Below, piece by piece: positions 18,554 through 28,605 of a DNA stretch of 64,000 nucleotides. Each line of letters begins with the position of its first letter. The first letter of the stretch is position 1. The DNA comes from Acidobacteriota bacterium (lineage in GTDB: Bacteria > Acidobacteriota > Terriglobia > Terriglobales > Acidobacteriaceae), in assembly GCA_013289765.1 (NCBI GenBank), contig JABCZI010000011.1:1-64000 (forward strand), written 5' to 3'. The notes below the pieces were generated by a model. The model searched no databases, was not told the origin of the DNA, and saw only the letters and a program-made list of their open reading frames with translations. A program made the position numbers and the translations under genes.

Positions 18554-18559
18554 TATAAA
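18554..18559 (+). promoter_or_regulatory. -10 box TATAAA close to start of the 18571 gene
   Basis: TATAAA ends 11 bases before the ATG at 18571, with no Shine-Dalgarno between them. A transcript would begin within about five bases of the start codon. No well-spaced -35 is seen. Confidence 0.4.
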
Positions 18560-18570
18560 CTTTCTCTTAG

Positions 18571-19062
18571 ATGGGGTTCACTCGCACACAACTCGCGATT
18601 GCAGCGAGCGCCGGCGTACTGCTGGTATTCGGATTTCTTGGCTACATCTGGTGGCTGAGCAATCAGGGTCCAGTACTGGCGCGCTCCGAGGACCACGATC
18701 CCCTCTCGGGCCTGCCGGTCAGCATCAAGATGAATCCGCTGCGCGACCGCACCATTGAACACAGTGCAAACCTCTTTCTTCGCGAGTTGCGCGACGGTCA
18801 CTGCGACGAACTGCTCACCAAATGGGAGCACGACTATCGCAAGAAGTATGCCCACTTCATCTGCGATTCGGAGAAACAGCATCCACTGCTTTCCTGGGAA
18901 CTAGCAGAGTGGGAGAGCGCGCCGCCGCTGACCATTCTTCACTATCACGGCAAACGCCAGTATGGAGGCGGCCAGCCCGGCACCTATCAGGAACTGTTCA
19001 CCGTTACCGCTGAAAAGAAGAATGGTGAATGGGTGGTGACTAAGTACGACGCGATGTATTAA
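18571..19062 (+). CDS. Membrane-anchored hypothetical protein
   Basis: 163 residues of unknown function. Residues 8-29 form one hydrophobic segment (IAASAGVLLVFGFLGYIWWL) and the rest is soluble and polar, probably on the outer face. The soluble part ends in YQELFTVTAEKKNGEWVVTK, a pattern like small NTF2/DUF4019-type domains that read out a beta-sheet, but the family is not assigned. It stands alone between the ribosomal terminator and the convergent vanZ gene. No Shine-Dalgarno is visible before the ATG. Confidence 0.75.
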   Translation: MGFTRTQLAIAASAGVLLVFGFLGYIWWLSNQGPVLARSEDHDPLSGLPVSIKMNPLRDRTIEHSANLFLRELRDGHCDELLTKWEHDYRKKYAHFICDSEKQHPLLSWELAEWESAPPLTILHYHGKRQYGGGQPGTYQELFTVTAEKKNGEWVVTKYDAMY

Positions 19063-19107
19063 GGCGGCGGTCGGCGATCTTGCAGGCGCAAGTCCAACTT
19101 CCAAAAC

Positions 19108-19605
19108 TTACCCAGAGATCGAGGAAAGCGATCCGCGACTCTCTTGCTTTCTCCGCCTCCACACCCACCACAAAAACACCAGCATCTGTGCCGCCAGACC
19201 TGCGCATGTATCGAGCACGACGTCCTGCCAGCGTCCGGTCCTCGATGGAATAAAGCTTTGGTGCCACTCATCGAGACTGGCGACGACCGCAGTTCCAAAC
19301 AGCGCAAGGGTTGCCCAGCGCAGCGTCCAATTTGTAAAGCTCATCGAGGCCAGCGTTGCGCGCCACGCGCGAAAAAGCAAAATGCTCAGAATCGCGTAAC
19401 CGACGACATGGCCTCCCTTGCGTATGTAGAAGTGCCAATCTTGAAAGTGTTCCCAGTCGAGCCCGAACAGAAAATGCAGCAGAGGAAAAAGAATTCGGCT
19501 TGTATTATGAGCCGAGAGCAGCGCGCTGGATTCAATCGCGATGACGATGAGCCAGAGAATCGCGGCGATCCAGGCCTTCAGAAGATTGTGCCGGTCGGGT
19601 GTCAA
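19108..19605 (-). CDS. VanZ-like family membrane protein
   Basis: 165 residues with four or five hydrophobic segments. VanZ-family marks are RKGGHVVGYAILSILLFRAW in the centre and DEWHQSFIPSRTGRWQDVVL near the end, where the His and Asp/Glu residues are conserved. The founding member affects teicoplanin resistance; for most relatives the function is unknown and resistance should not be assumed. The TTG start lies nine bases after the guaB stop, so it is likely cotranscribed with guaB. A later in-frame start is possible because no ribosome binding site is evident. Confidence 0.85.
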   Translation of the reverse strand: MTPDRHNLLKAWIAAILWLIVIAIESSALLSAHNTSRILFPLLHFLFGLDWEHFQDWHFYIRKGGHVVGYAILSILLFRAWRATLASMSFTNWTLRWATLALFGTAVVASLDEWHQSFIPSRTGRWQDVVLDTCAGLAAQMLVFLWWVWRRRKQESRGSLSSISG

Positions 19606-19614
19606 GAGCGCGGG

Positions 19615-21156
<1,542 letters not shown>

Positions 21157-21293
21157 TCATTCTAGAGACGGCTGCCGATTGAGGCAAATCAAAGCCTAGT
21201 CACTTATCCAACCAAGGTGAATCCGCGATCTTGAATACGAATGATTGCTATCGGCATCTAACACGTGACAGCGTTTTCAAGCTGCCTGCCGGT

Positions 21294-21323
21294 TTGTCTT
21301 TTACCCCGCCTCCAGCGTATATT
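21294..21323 (+). promoter_or_regulatory. Predicted promoter of the rimP-nusA-infB operon
   Basis: TTGTCT (21294-21299), an 18-bp spacer and TATATT (21318-21323). It predicts a start near 21330 and a leader of about 110 nt before rimP. The rest of the 21121-21293 stretch shows no gene. Confidence 0.5.
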
Positions 21324-21371
21324 AGAAAACTGGAACTGTTGTGTAGTACCGGCATTTGGCGAAGCACACCA

Positions 21372-21392
21372 GTGGGCGCAAGCCCACTTTTT
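21372..21392 (+). terminator. Intrinsic terminator inside the rimP leader (attenuator candidate)
   Basis: GTGGGC (21372-21377), GCAA loop, GCCCAC (21382-21387), then five Ts (21388-21392). It lies between the predicted promoter and the rimP start. A second hairpin CGTTGCA/TGCAACG (21393-21399 with 21420-21426) follows directly. Confidence 0.65.
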
Positions 21393-21441
21393 CGTTGCAT
21401 AAGAATTTGCCGAGTTACCTGCAACGTAAGTTATTGGATGC

Positions 21442-21972
21442 ATGGCACTTGATCTTGATCGCGTACGGGAGATTGCGGAGCGCGTAGCGGCCTCCAGCGG
21501 GCTGGAAGTGGTTGACGTCGAGTTTCGCGGGAGTGGCAGCGCCCGCCTGCTGCGCGTGTTTCTGGATAAGCCCGGAGCGGCAAGTGGCGATCCCCTGGCA
21601 GGAGTTACGCACGGAGATTGTGCCAGCTTTAGCCGCGAGTTTGGCACCATTCTGGATGTTGAGGATGCCATGCCGGCGAGCTATACGCTGGAAGTTTCTT
21701 CGCCCGGTCTGGATCGAAAGCTGACCAAGGCCGCCGACTTTGAGCGTTTTACCGGAAGCCGGATGAAGCTGATGACCAGAAATCCGGTGAACAATAACCG
21801 GTATTTCGAGGGACGGCTGGAAAGTTTTCGCGAAGGATTGTTGACCCTGGATCTGAGCGTAGCGAGTAAGAAGTCGAAAAAGAAAATGGGCACGGCCGCG
21901 GCAGATCAAGGGCAGAAGATTGAAGTGGAATTCGCCAACGTGGAGAAGGCGAATCTGGTTCCGGAAATCTGA
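21442..21972 (+). CDS. rimP: Ribosome maturation factor RimP
   Basis: RimP, 176 residues, needed for 30S assembly. N-domain with GLEVVDVEFRGSGSARLLRV and FLDKPG; the family signature CASFSREFGTILDVED and the SSPGLDRKLTKAADFERFTG stretch are clear; the C-terminal SH3-like barrel covers the last ~75 residues, with a Lys-rich insert. An out-of-frame ATG lies four bases upstream; 21442 is the one in frame. No Shine-Dalgarno is seen, and a hairpin ends 15 bases before the start. First gene of the rimP-nusA-infB block. Confidence 0.96.
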   Translation: MALDLDRVREIAERVAASSGLEVVDVEFRGSGSARLLRVFLDKPGAASGDPLAGVTHGDCASFSREFGTILDVEDAMPASYTLEVSSPGLDRKLTKAADFERFTGSRMKLMTRNPVNNNRYFEGRLESFREGLLTLDLSVASKKSKKKMGTAAADQGQKIEVEFANVEKANLVPEI

Positions 21973-22028
21973 AGGCGGCCTCCGTCTTCCGGACTTGCAG
22001 CTTATCCGGTAGGCCGGAAGCCGAGCGC

Positions 22029-22051
22029 CGGCAGCCGATTGTCGGCTGCCG
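22029..22051. repeat. Perfect 10-bp hairpin between rimP and nusA
   Basis: CGGCAGCCGA and TCGGCTGCCG with a TTG loop. No T-run follows, so it is more likely a repeat or processing signal than a terminator. Confidence 0.65.
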
Positions 22052-22070
22052 ATTTACAACGGAATTTTAT

Positions 22071-23597
22071 ATGGCAAGTGAGCTTTACAACACGATCGAC
22101 GCGTTGAGCCGGGAGAAGGGCATTGATCCGCAGATTGTAGTCAGTGCGGTCGAAGATGCCATTGTCATGGCCACCCGCAAGTACTACAAGACGCAGGAAA
22201 ATCTGCGCGCCGAATTGGATAAAGAGACCGGCAAGATCAATGCCTACGCCGTGAAAACAGTGGTGGAGACGCCGGAGCAGGTTGAAGATCCGCTCTTGCA
22301 GATCACGCTGGAAGATGCCCGCAAGGCCAATCCCGCGCTCGAAGTTGGCGGAGAATTGCGGATTCCGAAAGTTACCGAAGGAATCCTGGGACGCATCGCG
22401 GCGCAACTGGCGAAGCAAGTCATCTTCCAGAAGGTCCGCGAAGCCGAGCGCGACACGGTTTACAACGAGTACATCGGACGCGTCAACGAAGTAGTGAATG
22501 CGACGGTGAAGCGGGTGGAAGGTCCGGACGTGATCTTCGATATCGGCAAGGCTGAAGCCCGTATGCCGCGCAAAGAGCAGTCCCGGCTGGAATCGTTCGC
22601 CATCGGCGAGCGGGTTCGCGTGGTAATTGCGCGGGTGGAAAGGGCTTCGAAAGGGCCGGGAGTGGTCGTCTCTCGCGCCGTGCCGGACCTCGTCCAGCAT
22701 TTGTTCCAGACCGAAGTGCCGGAGATTTACGACGGCACGGTGGTGATCCGCGCCATTGCACGCGAAGCTGGGGAGCGCACCAAGATCGCGGTCATGTCCA
22801 AGGACAAAGACGTCGACGCCGTCGGCGCTTGCGTGGGCATGAAGGGAATGCGCGTGCAGTCAATCATCCGCGAACTGCACGGAGAAAAGATTGACATCAT
22901 CGAGTATCACGAGGACGCCGTCACCTTCGCCGAAAAAGCTTTGCAGCCGGCAAAAGTGAGCAAGGTGACCGTAGTTGATTCCGGTGGCAAACATCTCGAG
23001 GTCGTAGTAGACGACAGCCAGCTCTCTCTTGCGATCGGCAAGAAGGGGCAGAACGTTCGCCTGGCCGCGAAGCTTCTGGGATGGAAGATCGACATCAAGA
23101 GCGAGGAAGAAAAGCGGCAGGAAGTTGAGCAGCAGATGTCGGCGATGGTGCCGCAGACCTCCACGCCCCTCGATAGCGTTCCCGGTTTGGGTGACGGGCT
23201 GGTAGAAAAGCTGGGCGCTGCCGGCGTGACTACGGTGGAAGCTCTGGCCGATATGACGCCGGAGCAACTTGAGGCCATCGAGGGCATTGGGCCGAAGACG
23301 GTGGAAAAAATCAGCCTGGCGGTGAATAATTACTTTGCCAGCCTTGAGGGCGCAGCCGTGGAAGGCGAAGCAGTCACGGAAGGCGAAGTTCCGGTGGCGC
23401 AGTCGGCTGAAGGCACTGTGGAAGCTGACCAGGTTACTGGCGAAGAAATTCCTCCCAGCGAAGAGACAGCAAGCGAAGAGGCGTCGCCGGCGCAGGAATT
23501 GGCTGCCGAAGCCGACACGCTGACCGCGGACGGCACCGAAACGCAGGGCGAGCAGCCCATAACGGAAGAGGAATCTTCCGAAACCAGAAAGCAATGA
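22071..23597 (+). CDS. nusA: Transcription termination/antitermination factor NusA
   Basis: NusA, 508 residues, binds RNA polymerase and RNA at pauses, terminators and rrn antitermination complexes. N-domain (1-130), S1 domain (about 135-200, TVKRVEGPDVIFDIGKAEAR), KH1 and KH2 (about 205-350, with ACVGMKGMRVQSIIRELHGE and LAIGKKGQNVRLAAKLLGWK). A helix-hairpin-helix unit follows at about 365-425 (VPGLGDGLVEKLGAAGVTTV, IEGIGPKTVEKI). The last ~80 residues are acidic and low-complexity (Glu/Ala/Thr), probably disordered. The gene sits between rimP and infB. Confidence 0.97.
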   Translation: MASELYNTIDALSREKGIDPQIVVSAVEDAIVMATRKYYKTQENLRAELDKETGKINAYAVKTVVETPEQVEDPLLQITLEDARKANPALEVGGELRIPKVTEGILGRIAAQLAKQVIFQKVREAERDTVYNEYIGRVNEVVNATVKRVEGPDVIFDIGKAEARMPRKEQSRLESFAIGERVRVVIARVERASKGPGVVVSRAVPDLVQHLFQTEVPEIYDGTVVIRAIAREAGERTKIAVMSKDKDVDAVGACVGMKGMRVQSIIRELHGEKIDIIEYHEDAVTFAEKALQPAKVSKVTVVDSGGKHLEVVVDDSQLSLAIGKKGQNVRLAAKLLGWKIDIKSEEEKRQEVEQQMSAMVPQTSTPLDSVPGLGDGLVEKLGAAGVTTVEALADMTPEQLEAIEGIGPKTVEKISLAVNNYFASLEGAAVEGEAVTEGEVPVAQSAEGTVEADQVTGEEIPPSEETASEEASPAQELAAEADTLTADGTETQGEQPITEEESSETRKQ

Positions 23598-23620
23598 TGG
23601 CCCGCTGGCATCAGTTCGCT

Positions 23621-23646
23621 AGTGTACGAGCAAAGTGTACGAGCAA
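23621..23646. repeat. Tandem 13-mer AGTGTACGAGCAA x2
   Basis: Two perfect adjacent copies (23621-23633 and 23634-23646) in the nusA-infB gap. Confidence 0.75.
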
Positions 23647-23655
23647 AGAAATTGA

Positions 23656-23696
23656 CTCCGTGAGGTCGCAATGAAGACCTAACTTACAACACGGAG
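23656..23696 (+). promoter_or_regulatory. Nested hairpin in front of infB
   Basis: Outer stem CTCCGTG (23656-23662) with CACGGAG (23690-23696); inner stem AGGTC (23663-23667) with GACCT (23676-23680); eight-base loop and a nine-base bulge AACTTACAA on the 3' side. The GGAG of the outer stem lies 15 bases from the infB start, and AAGG at 23703-23706 is the nearer SD. Confidence 0.55.
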
Positions 23697-23710
23697 AATC
23701 GAAAGGCCGG

Positions 23711-26593
23711 ATGAGTAAGGTTCGAATTAACGATCTTGCCCGTGAGTTGGAAGTGAAGAGCCGGGCAATTCTTGACACGCTTCCTTTGGTGGGAGTGACG
23801 GAGAAAAAAACGCACTCCAGTTCCCTGGAAGACCACGAAGCGGAGAAGGTACGTGTGTATATCCGTTCTTCTGCAGAGGGATCCTCTTCTGCTGGTAGGT
23901 CCAGTTCACGCGCCTCGCGTGGCGAAGAAGAAATCAAAACCAAAATTGATCTCTCAAACATCTCGCGCCCCGGGGATGTGCTGAGAGCGATCACGCAAAA
24001 AAAGGAAGCAGTAGCTCCGCCGCCGGCAGCGCCCCGCGCTGTAGCGCCACCGGTAGCGCCGGCTGTGCCAGAAAAATCTGCGGCCGCGCCTCCAGTTGCG
24101 GTGAGTCGTCCTGCGGCAGTTGCACCTCCGGTCATAAAGCCTACGCCGCCGCCTCCTCCAGCAGTCGTTGCACCACCGCCAGCCGTGGCCCCGCGCCCGG
24201 TCGTTGCTGCTCCGGCAGCAACCACTCCAGTAGTCGCGCCGCCACGTCCGGTTGCGCCTCCTCCACCGGCACAAATGCCTGCAGCGCCTGCTTCAGTTTC
24301 CACTCCAGCGCCTTCAGCCGTTTCGACTCCAGCGCGTCCCACTCCCCCGCCGCCACCGGCGCCGCGGATGATCGTTCCGCAAACTGGCCCAAGGCCTGTT
24401 TACAAAGCGCCGATCCGCCCCGTGCCGCCTCCGGTGCAGCCGGGAGTTCCAATTGGAGGCATGCGGCCGGCCCCTGGACGTCCCGTGCCCGGTCAGCCAA
24501 TTTTTCAGCGCCGTCCGCCCGTTGCCGGCGGAGGTCCTGGAGGCCCAGGTACAGCGCGGCCGCCGCTCCGTCCCGGTGAGCGCAGGCCGATGCATCCCAC
24601 GCGGCAATCGCCCGCAGGCGCCCGTCCGCTGGGCGTTGGTCCGGCGCTTCCGCCTCCCGGAACCACGCGCCCAGGTAGTCGTCCCGGAGGTCCAGCGCGA
24701 CGGCCCGGCCAGCGCTATGTTCCTCGCGGTGTGAAGGAAGGCCCAATGAAGGGCTATACGCCGCCGCCTCGCATGGTGGTGTCGAATGAGCCTCTTCCCA
24801 TCACCCGCAGCATCACCATCGCGGAAGGCATTAGCGTAAAAGATCTCGCGGAAAAGTTAGAAATCCGCGCCAAGGATTTGATTTCGCGATTGCTGTCCAA
24901 AGGCGTGTTCGCCACGATTAACCAGACGCTCGACGCGGAACTGGCCAGCGAGATGGCTCGCTTCTTCGGTGCGGATACAAATGTGATCACGTTCGAAGAG
25001 CAGACTGCGAAAGAAGTTGACGCAGCTGCTGCCAGCGAAGAGTCCGTGCCGGAAACCGGCATCCGTCCGCCTGTGGTCACGATCATGGGTCACGTCGATC
25101 ACGGCAAGACCACGCTGCTCGATTCCATTCGGATCACGAACGTGGCCGGCGGCGAAGCCGGAGGCATCACGCAGCACATCGGCGCCTACAAGGTTCGAAT
25201 TACTGACAAAGAATCGCCGGCATTCGGGCGCGAGATTGTGTTCCTCGATACGCCCGGTCACGAAGCCTTCACCCGTATGCGGTCGCGCGGTGCCAAGGCG
25301 ACTGACATTGTGGTGCTGGTCGTCGCAGCCGACGACGGCGTCATGCCGCAAACCATCGAAGCCATCGACCATGCCCACGCCGCCGAAGTTCCAATCATCG
25401 TCGCCGTGAACAAAATCGATAAGCCCGACGCTTTGCCCGATCGCGTCAAGAAGCAGCTCGCCGACCGCGGATTAGTCCCGGAAGAGTGGGGTGGCAAGAC
25501 CGTATTCGTAGACGTTTCGGCCAAGAAGAAAACCAACCTGAATCTGTTGATGGAAATGATTTGCCTGGTCGCCGACCTCGGCGAGTTGAAGGCGACTCCG
25601 GAGCGCGCTGCGACTGGCGTGGTGCTGGAAGCGAAACTCGATCGCGGACGCGGTCCTGTGGCCACCGTGCTGGTGCAGAACGGAACCTTGAATGCCGGCG
25701 ACAATTTCGTAGTCGGCAATGTCTACGGAAAAGTGCGCGCCATGTTTGACGACCGCGGAGCGCAGTTGCAGACGGCTCCGCCTTCGACCCCAGTCGAAAT
25801 CATTGGCATCGAAGCTCTGCCGCAGGCCGGCGACCAATTTGTAGTAGTGGCCGATCGCGATAAGGCGCGCGGCATTTCGGAATATCGCGAACAAAAGTCG
25901 CGCGAAGCTGCTCTGGCCAAGAGTTCCCGCGTATCGCTCGAAGGACTCGCAGAACAGATCAAGTCCGCGGGCACCAAGGAACTGAACGTAATTCTCAAGG
26001 GTGACGTGCAGGGATCCGTGGAGGTTATCACCGATCTCCTCACCAAGCTCTCCAACGAGAAGGTGCGCCTGAAGCTGTTGCGCTCGGGCGTGGGCGCCAT
26101 CACTGAAACCGACGTCCTGTTGGCCTCGGCGTCCAACGCGATCATCATCGGTTTCAACGTGCGACCGGAACGCAAGGCGCAGGAAATCGCGGAGCAGGAG
26201 AAAGTTGATATCCGCCTGCACTCCATCATTTACGAATTGCAGGACGAAATCAAACGCGCCATGAGCGGCTTGCTCGAACCCACAATCAAGGAAAACTACC
26301 AGGGCCGCGCCGAAGTGCTCAACGTCTTCCGCATCCCGAAGGTTGGGACGGTCGCTGGTTGCCGTGTAAGCGATGGCTTGATCAAACGCGACTCCGAAGT
26401 CCGCCTGCTGCGCGACAACGTGCAGGTATTCAAGGGCAAAATCGGATCTCTCCGCCGCTTCAAAGATGACGCCAGCCAGGTCACGAACGGCATGGAGTGC
26501 GGCATCTCGATCTCGAACTACGGCGACATCAAAGTCGGCGACACGATCGAAGCCTTCGTGACCGAAAGGATCGCCGCGGAAGTGATTGCGTAA
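23711..26593 (+). CDS. infB: Translation initiation factor IF-2
   Basis: IF-2, 960 residues, the GTPase that places fMet-tRNA and joins subunits. N-terminal IF2_N helix domain (1-50, [20 protein letters not shown]); a long Pro/Ala/Val-rich linker at about 98-350, far richer in proline than the E. coli linker; a second IF2_N at about 360-415; then the G domain with G1 at 460-467 (GHVDHGKT), G3 in [12 protein letters not shown] and G4 in VNKIDKP. Domains II, III and the fMet-binding C2 domain follow ([20 protein letters not shown]). AAAGG lies five bases before the ATG. Upstream is a nested hairpin. Confidence 0.98.
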   Translation: MSKVRINDLARELEVKSRAILDTLPLVGVTEKKTHSSSLEDHEAEKVRVYIRSSAEGSSSAGRSSSRASRGEEEIKTKIDLSNISRPGDVLRAITQKKEAVAPPPAAPRAVAPPVAPAVPEKSAAAPPVAVSRPAAVAPPVIKPTPPPPPAVVAPPPAVAPRPVVAAPAATTPVVAPPRPVAPPPPAQMPAAPASVSTPAPSAVSTPARPTPPPPPAPRMIVPQTGPRPVYKAPIRPVPPPVQPGVPIGGMRPAPGRPVPGQPIFQRRPPVAGGGPGGPGTARPPLRPGERRPMHPTRQSPAGARPLGVGPALPPPGTTRPGSRPGGPARRPGQRYVPRGVKEGPMKGYTPPPRMVVSNEPLPITRSITIAEGISVKDLAEKLEIRAKDLISRLLSKGVFATINQTLDAELASEMARFFGADTNVITFEEQTAKEVDAAAASEESVPETGIRPPVVTIMGHVDHGKTTLLDSIRITNVAGGEAGGITQHIGAYKVRITDKESPAFGREIVFLDTPGHEAFTRMRSRGAKATDIVVLVVAADDGVMPQTIEAIDHAHAAEVPIIVAVNKIDKPDALPDRVKKQLADRGLVPEEWGGKTVFVDVSAKKKTNLNLLMEMICLVADLGELKATPERAATGVVLEAKLDRGRGPVATVLVQNGTLNAGDNFVVGNVYGKVRAMFDDRGAQLQTAPPSTPVEIIGIEALPQAGDQFVVVADRDKARGISEYREQKSREAALAKSSRVSLEGLAEQIKSAGTKELNVILKGDVQGSVEVITDLLTKLSNEKVRLKLLRSGVGAITETDVLLASASNAIIIGFNVRPERKAQEIAEQEKVDIRLHSIIYELQDEIKRAMSGLLEPTIKENYQGRAEVLNVFRIPKVGTVAGCRVSDGLIKRDSEVRLLRDNVQVFKGKIGSLRRFKDDASQVTNGMECGISISNYGDIKVGDTIEAFVTERIAAEVIA

Positions 26594-26703
26594 GAACCGT
26601 CGTTGGTCCTTTGTCCCTTCGCCCGCTCAGGGCAAGCTAACAACGGTCGTTCGCCAAGAACCGTGAGCCAAGCGGTCTTGCCAACGACTAACGACCAGCG
26701 ACC
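26594..26703. repeat. CGTTGGTC inverted-arm element between infB and ylxP
   Basis: Left arm GAACCGTCGTTGGTCC; right arm CCAACGACTAACGACCAGCG immediately before the next start codon. The inner borders are CGCCAAGAACC and GGTCTTGCCAACG, matching the other copies in layout. Confidence 0.65.
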
Positions 26704-26706
26704 GCC

Positions 26707-26994
26707 ATGATCGCCTTCCTCACCCTCGAACTCCACATCGAAGCAGCGCAATCGCTCAAGGACAAACGCCAAGTGGTGCGCAGCTTGAAAGACCGCCTTC
26801 GAGGCAGCTTCAATGTTTCCGTCGCTGAACTCGATTCCAGTCCGGTCTGGAATCGCGCCACCATTGGCGTAGTCAGCATCTCCGATTCCCGCGACTACCT
26901 CGACGGGCTGATGAAAAATGTTGAACGCCAAGCTACGCGCATCGCCAACAACCATGGGGCCGACATCGCCGATTCGTTTGTGGAATATCTGTAG
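26707..26994 (+). CDS. ylxP: DUF503 family protein (YlxP-like)
   Basis: 95 residues. The family-typical beginning IAFLTLELHIEAAQSLKDKR is followed by QVVRSLKDRLRGSFNVSVAE and the central VWNRATIGVVSISDSRDYLD; such proteins are small ferredoxin-like folds found beside infB and rbfA in many bacteria. The molecular role is not settled; the neighbourhood suggests ribosome or RNA work. The sequence right before the ATG is repeat (CCAGCGACCGCC) without an SD, so the start rests on homology. Confidence 0.9.
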   Translation: MIAFLTLELHIEAAQSLKDKRQVVRSLKDRLRGSFNVSVAELDSSPVWNRATIGVVSISDSRDYLDGLMKNVERQATRIANNHGADIADSFVEYL

Positions 26995-26996
26995 TG

Positions 26997-27092
26997 GCAA
27001 AAACCCGTTCGATTGTCGATAATCGTTGTTCGTTCGCCAAAAGCCATATTCCGCGTGATTTTGCCAGCGACTAACGACCAACGACTATCGAC
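26997..27092. repeat. CGTTGGTC inverted-arm element between ylxP and rbfA
   Basis: Left arm CGATTGTCGATAATCGTTGT with TCGTTCGCC; right arm CCAGCGACTAACGACCAACG then ACTATCGACGATT. The arms match at roughly four positions in five when one is inverted; inner borders GCCAAAA and TTTTGCCA. Confidence 0.65.
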
Positions 27093-27221
27093 GATTCCTC
27101 TATCGCATTGTTACCTCTGTACTTACCGTCGCCGCACAACTATGCGCGACAATAGCACATCAGAGCCAACACTTGCGGCCGTTTTTCTGATATTCTCATG
27201 CGTTTTACTTAGAGGTGAGTC

Positions 27222-27611
27222 GTGGAGAAGCGCGCGGTCAAGTATCATCGTGGCCGGTTGGGCGAGGCGTTGCGCGAGGAAATCGAAACGCTGGTGGAAG
27301 GCGAACTCGCCGACCCGCGTATCGGACTGGTTAGAGTGACTGCGGTGCATATCGCCGACGATGGCCGCTCCGCGCAGGTTTTGGTCGACGTGGATGGCGA
27401 CGATCAGGAAGCGGAACGAAGTCTCGAAGGCTTGCTCGCCGCGAAAGAATATATAAAGCATGAATTAGTGGAACGCTTGCGGCGAAGGCGCGCGCCCGAA
27501 CTGCATTTCCGGCTGGACCGTTCGGACCGCGAGAAAGCGCGCGTGGAAGAGCTTCTGGCACGAGCCAAGAAGAGAATGAAATCCCGCGCCGCATCGAACG
27601 AGAAGAAGTAA
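27222..27611 (+). CDS. rbfA: Ribosome-binding factor A
   Basis: RbfA, 129 residues, a KH-fold protein for 16S 5'-end maturation and cold adaptation. GTG start at 27222 with GAGGTGA eight bases before it. RVGEALREEIETLVEG-like lead (GRLGEALREEIETLVEGELA), ADPRIGLVRVTAVHIADDGR, and RLRRRRAPELHFRLDRSDRE near the end. A short Lys/Arg-rich tail follows. Between DUF503 and nrnA, as in many genomes. Confidence 0.95.
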   Translation: MEKRAVKYHRGRLGEALREEIETLVEGELADPRIGLVRVTAVHIADDGRSAQVLVDVDGDDQEAERSLEGLLAAKEYIKHELVERLRRRRAPELHFRLDRSDREKARVEELLARAKKRMKSRAASNEKK

Positions 27612-27628
27612 GTGAAGAAGGCTAAGTA

Positions 27629-28576
27629 ATGTTGCAGGACGTTCTCCAGGAAATCGAGCAGCGAGATCGGTTCGTGCTTACCTCGCACGCGCGACCCGAC
27701 GGCGACGCCATCGGATCGGCGCTCGCTTGCTGTCAGGTCTTGCGCGCCATGGGGAAAAAGGCCGATGTCGTGCTGCACGACGGCGTGCCGCGTATTTATC
27801 GCGCGCTGCCCTTCGCCGATCAGGTTCTGCAAGCCGATCGCGTTCTTGGTAATTACGAAGCTGCAATCATTCTCGAATGCGACAGCATTCACCGCACCCG
27901 CCTCGAGGGTCTCGAAAATCGTTTCCTGATCAGCATCGATCATCATGTCAGCGGACGTCCTTTCGCCGACGTGAACTGGATCGATCCCCAGGCAGTGGCT
28001 ACGGGTGAAATGGTTTTTCGCCTGGCGCGGGAAGCGGGCACGCCCTTTTCTCCTGAGATTGCCACCTGCCTTTACACCGCGCTGATGACCGATACCGGAT
28101 CGTTCATGTTTCAGGGAACGAACGAGCATACGTTCGCCTTGGCCCGCGAACTGGTGTTGGCCGGGGCGGATCCTTCGCACTGTGCACGCAGCATTTATTT
28201 CGCTCACTCGGTCGCTAAGATGAGGCTGCTCGGTGAGGCTCTGCGCAACTTGAACACCGAGGGCCACGTCGGCTGGACGTGGGTGACGCAAGAACAAATG
28301 GAACGTTGCGATGCCAGAGAAGAGGACTGCGAAGGCCTGGTAAATTACGTGCTCTCAATCGGAGAAGTCGAGGTCGCGGCGTTCTTCCGCGAGCTTCCCG
28401 ACGGACGCTTTCGCGTGAGCCTCCGCAGCAAGGGAAAACTCAACGTAGCCCACGTTGCCGAAGGCTTTGGCGGCGGTGGACATGAGTGCGCCAGCGGTTG
28501 CTCCGTAGAGGGGCCGCTGGTTCAAGCCGCCAATCAGGTTCTGGATCGGATACGGCGGGGCGCTTCCGTACAATAA
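27629..28576 (+). CDS. nrnA: DHH/DHHA1 phosphoesterase (NrnA/RecJ-like; oligoribonuclease or pAp phosphatase type)
   Basis: 315 residues. Motif I is SHARPDGDAIGSALA (Asp24 and Asp26), motif II ILECDS, and the DHH motif is Asp104-His105-His106 in SIDHHVSGRP; the DHHA1 part has FGGGGHECASGCSVEG at about 280. NrnA proteins degrade nanoRNA and dephosphorylate pAp with Mn2+. The neighbourhood after rbfA is typical of NrnA. The start ATG is 17 bases after the rbfA stop with GAAGAAGG upstream. Confidence 0.93.
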   Translation: MLQDVLQEIEQRDRFVLTSHARPDGDAIGSALACCQVLRAMGKKADVVLHDGVPRIYRALPFADQVLQADRVLGNYEAAIILECDSIHRTRLEGLENRFLISIDHHVSGRPFADVNWIDPQAVATGEMVFRLAREAGTPFSPEIATCLYTALMTDTGSFMFQGTNEHTFALARELVLAGADPSHCARSIYFAHSVAKMRLLGEALRNLNTEGHVGWTWVTQEQMERCDAREEDCEGLVNYVLSIGEVEVAAFFRELPDGRFRVSLRSKGKLNVAHVAEGFGGGGHECASGCSVEGPLVQAANQVLDRIRRGASVQ

Positions 28577-28605
28577 CTTACGTCTGCTCTAAAAATCCCA
28601 ACTGC

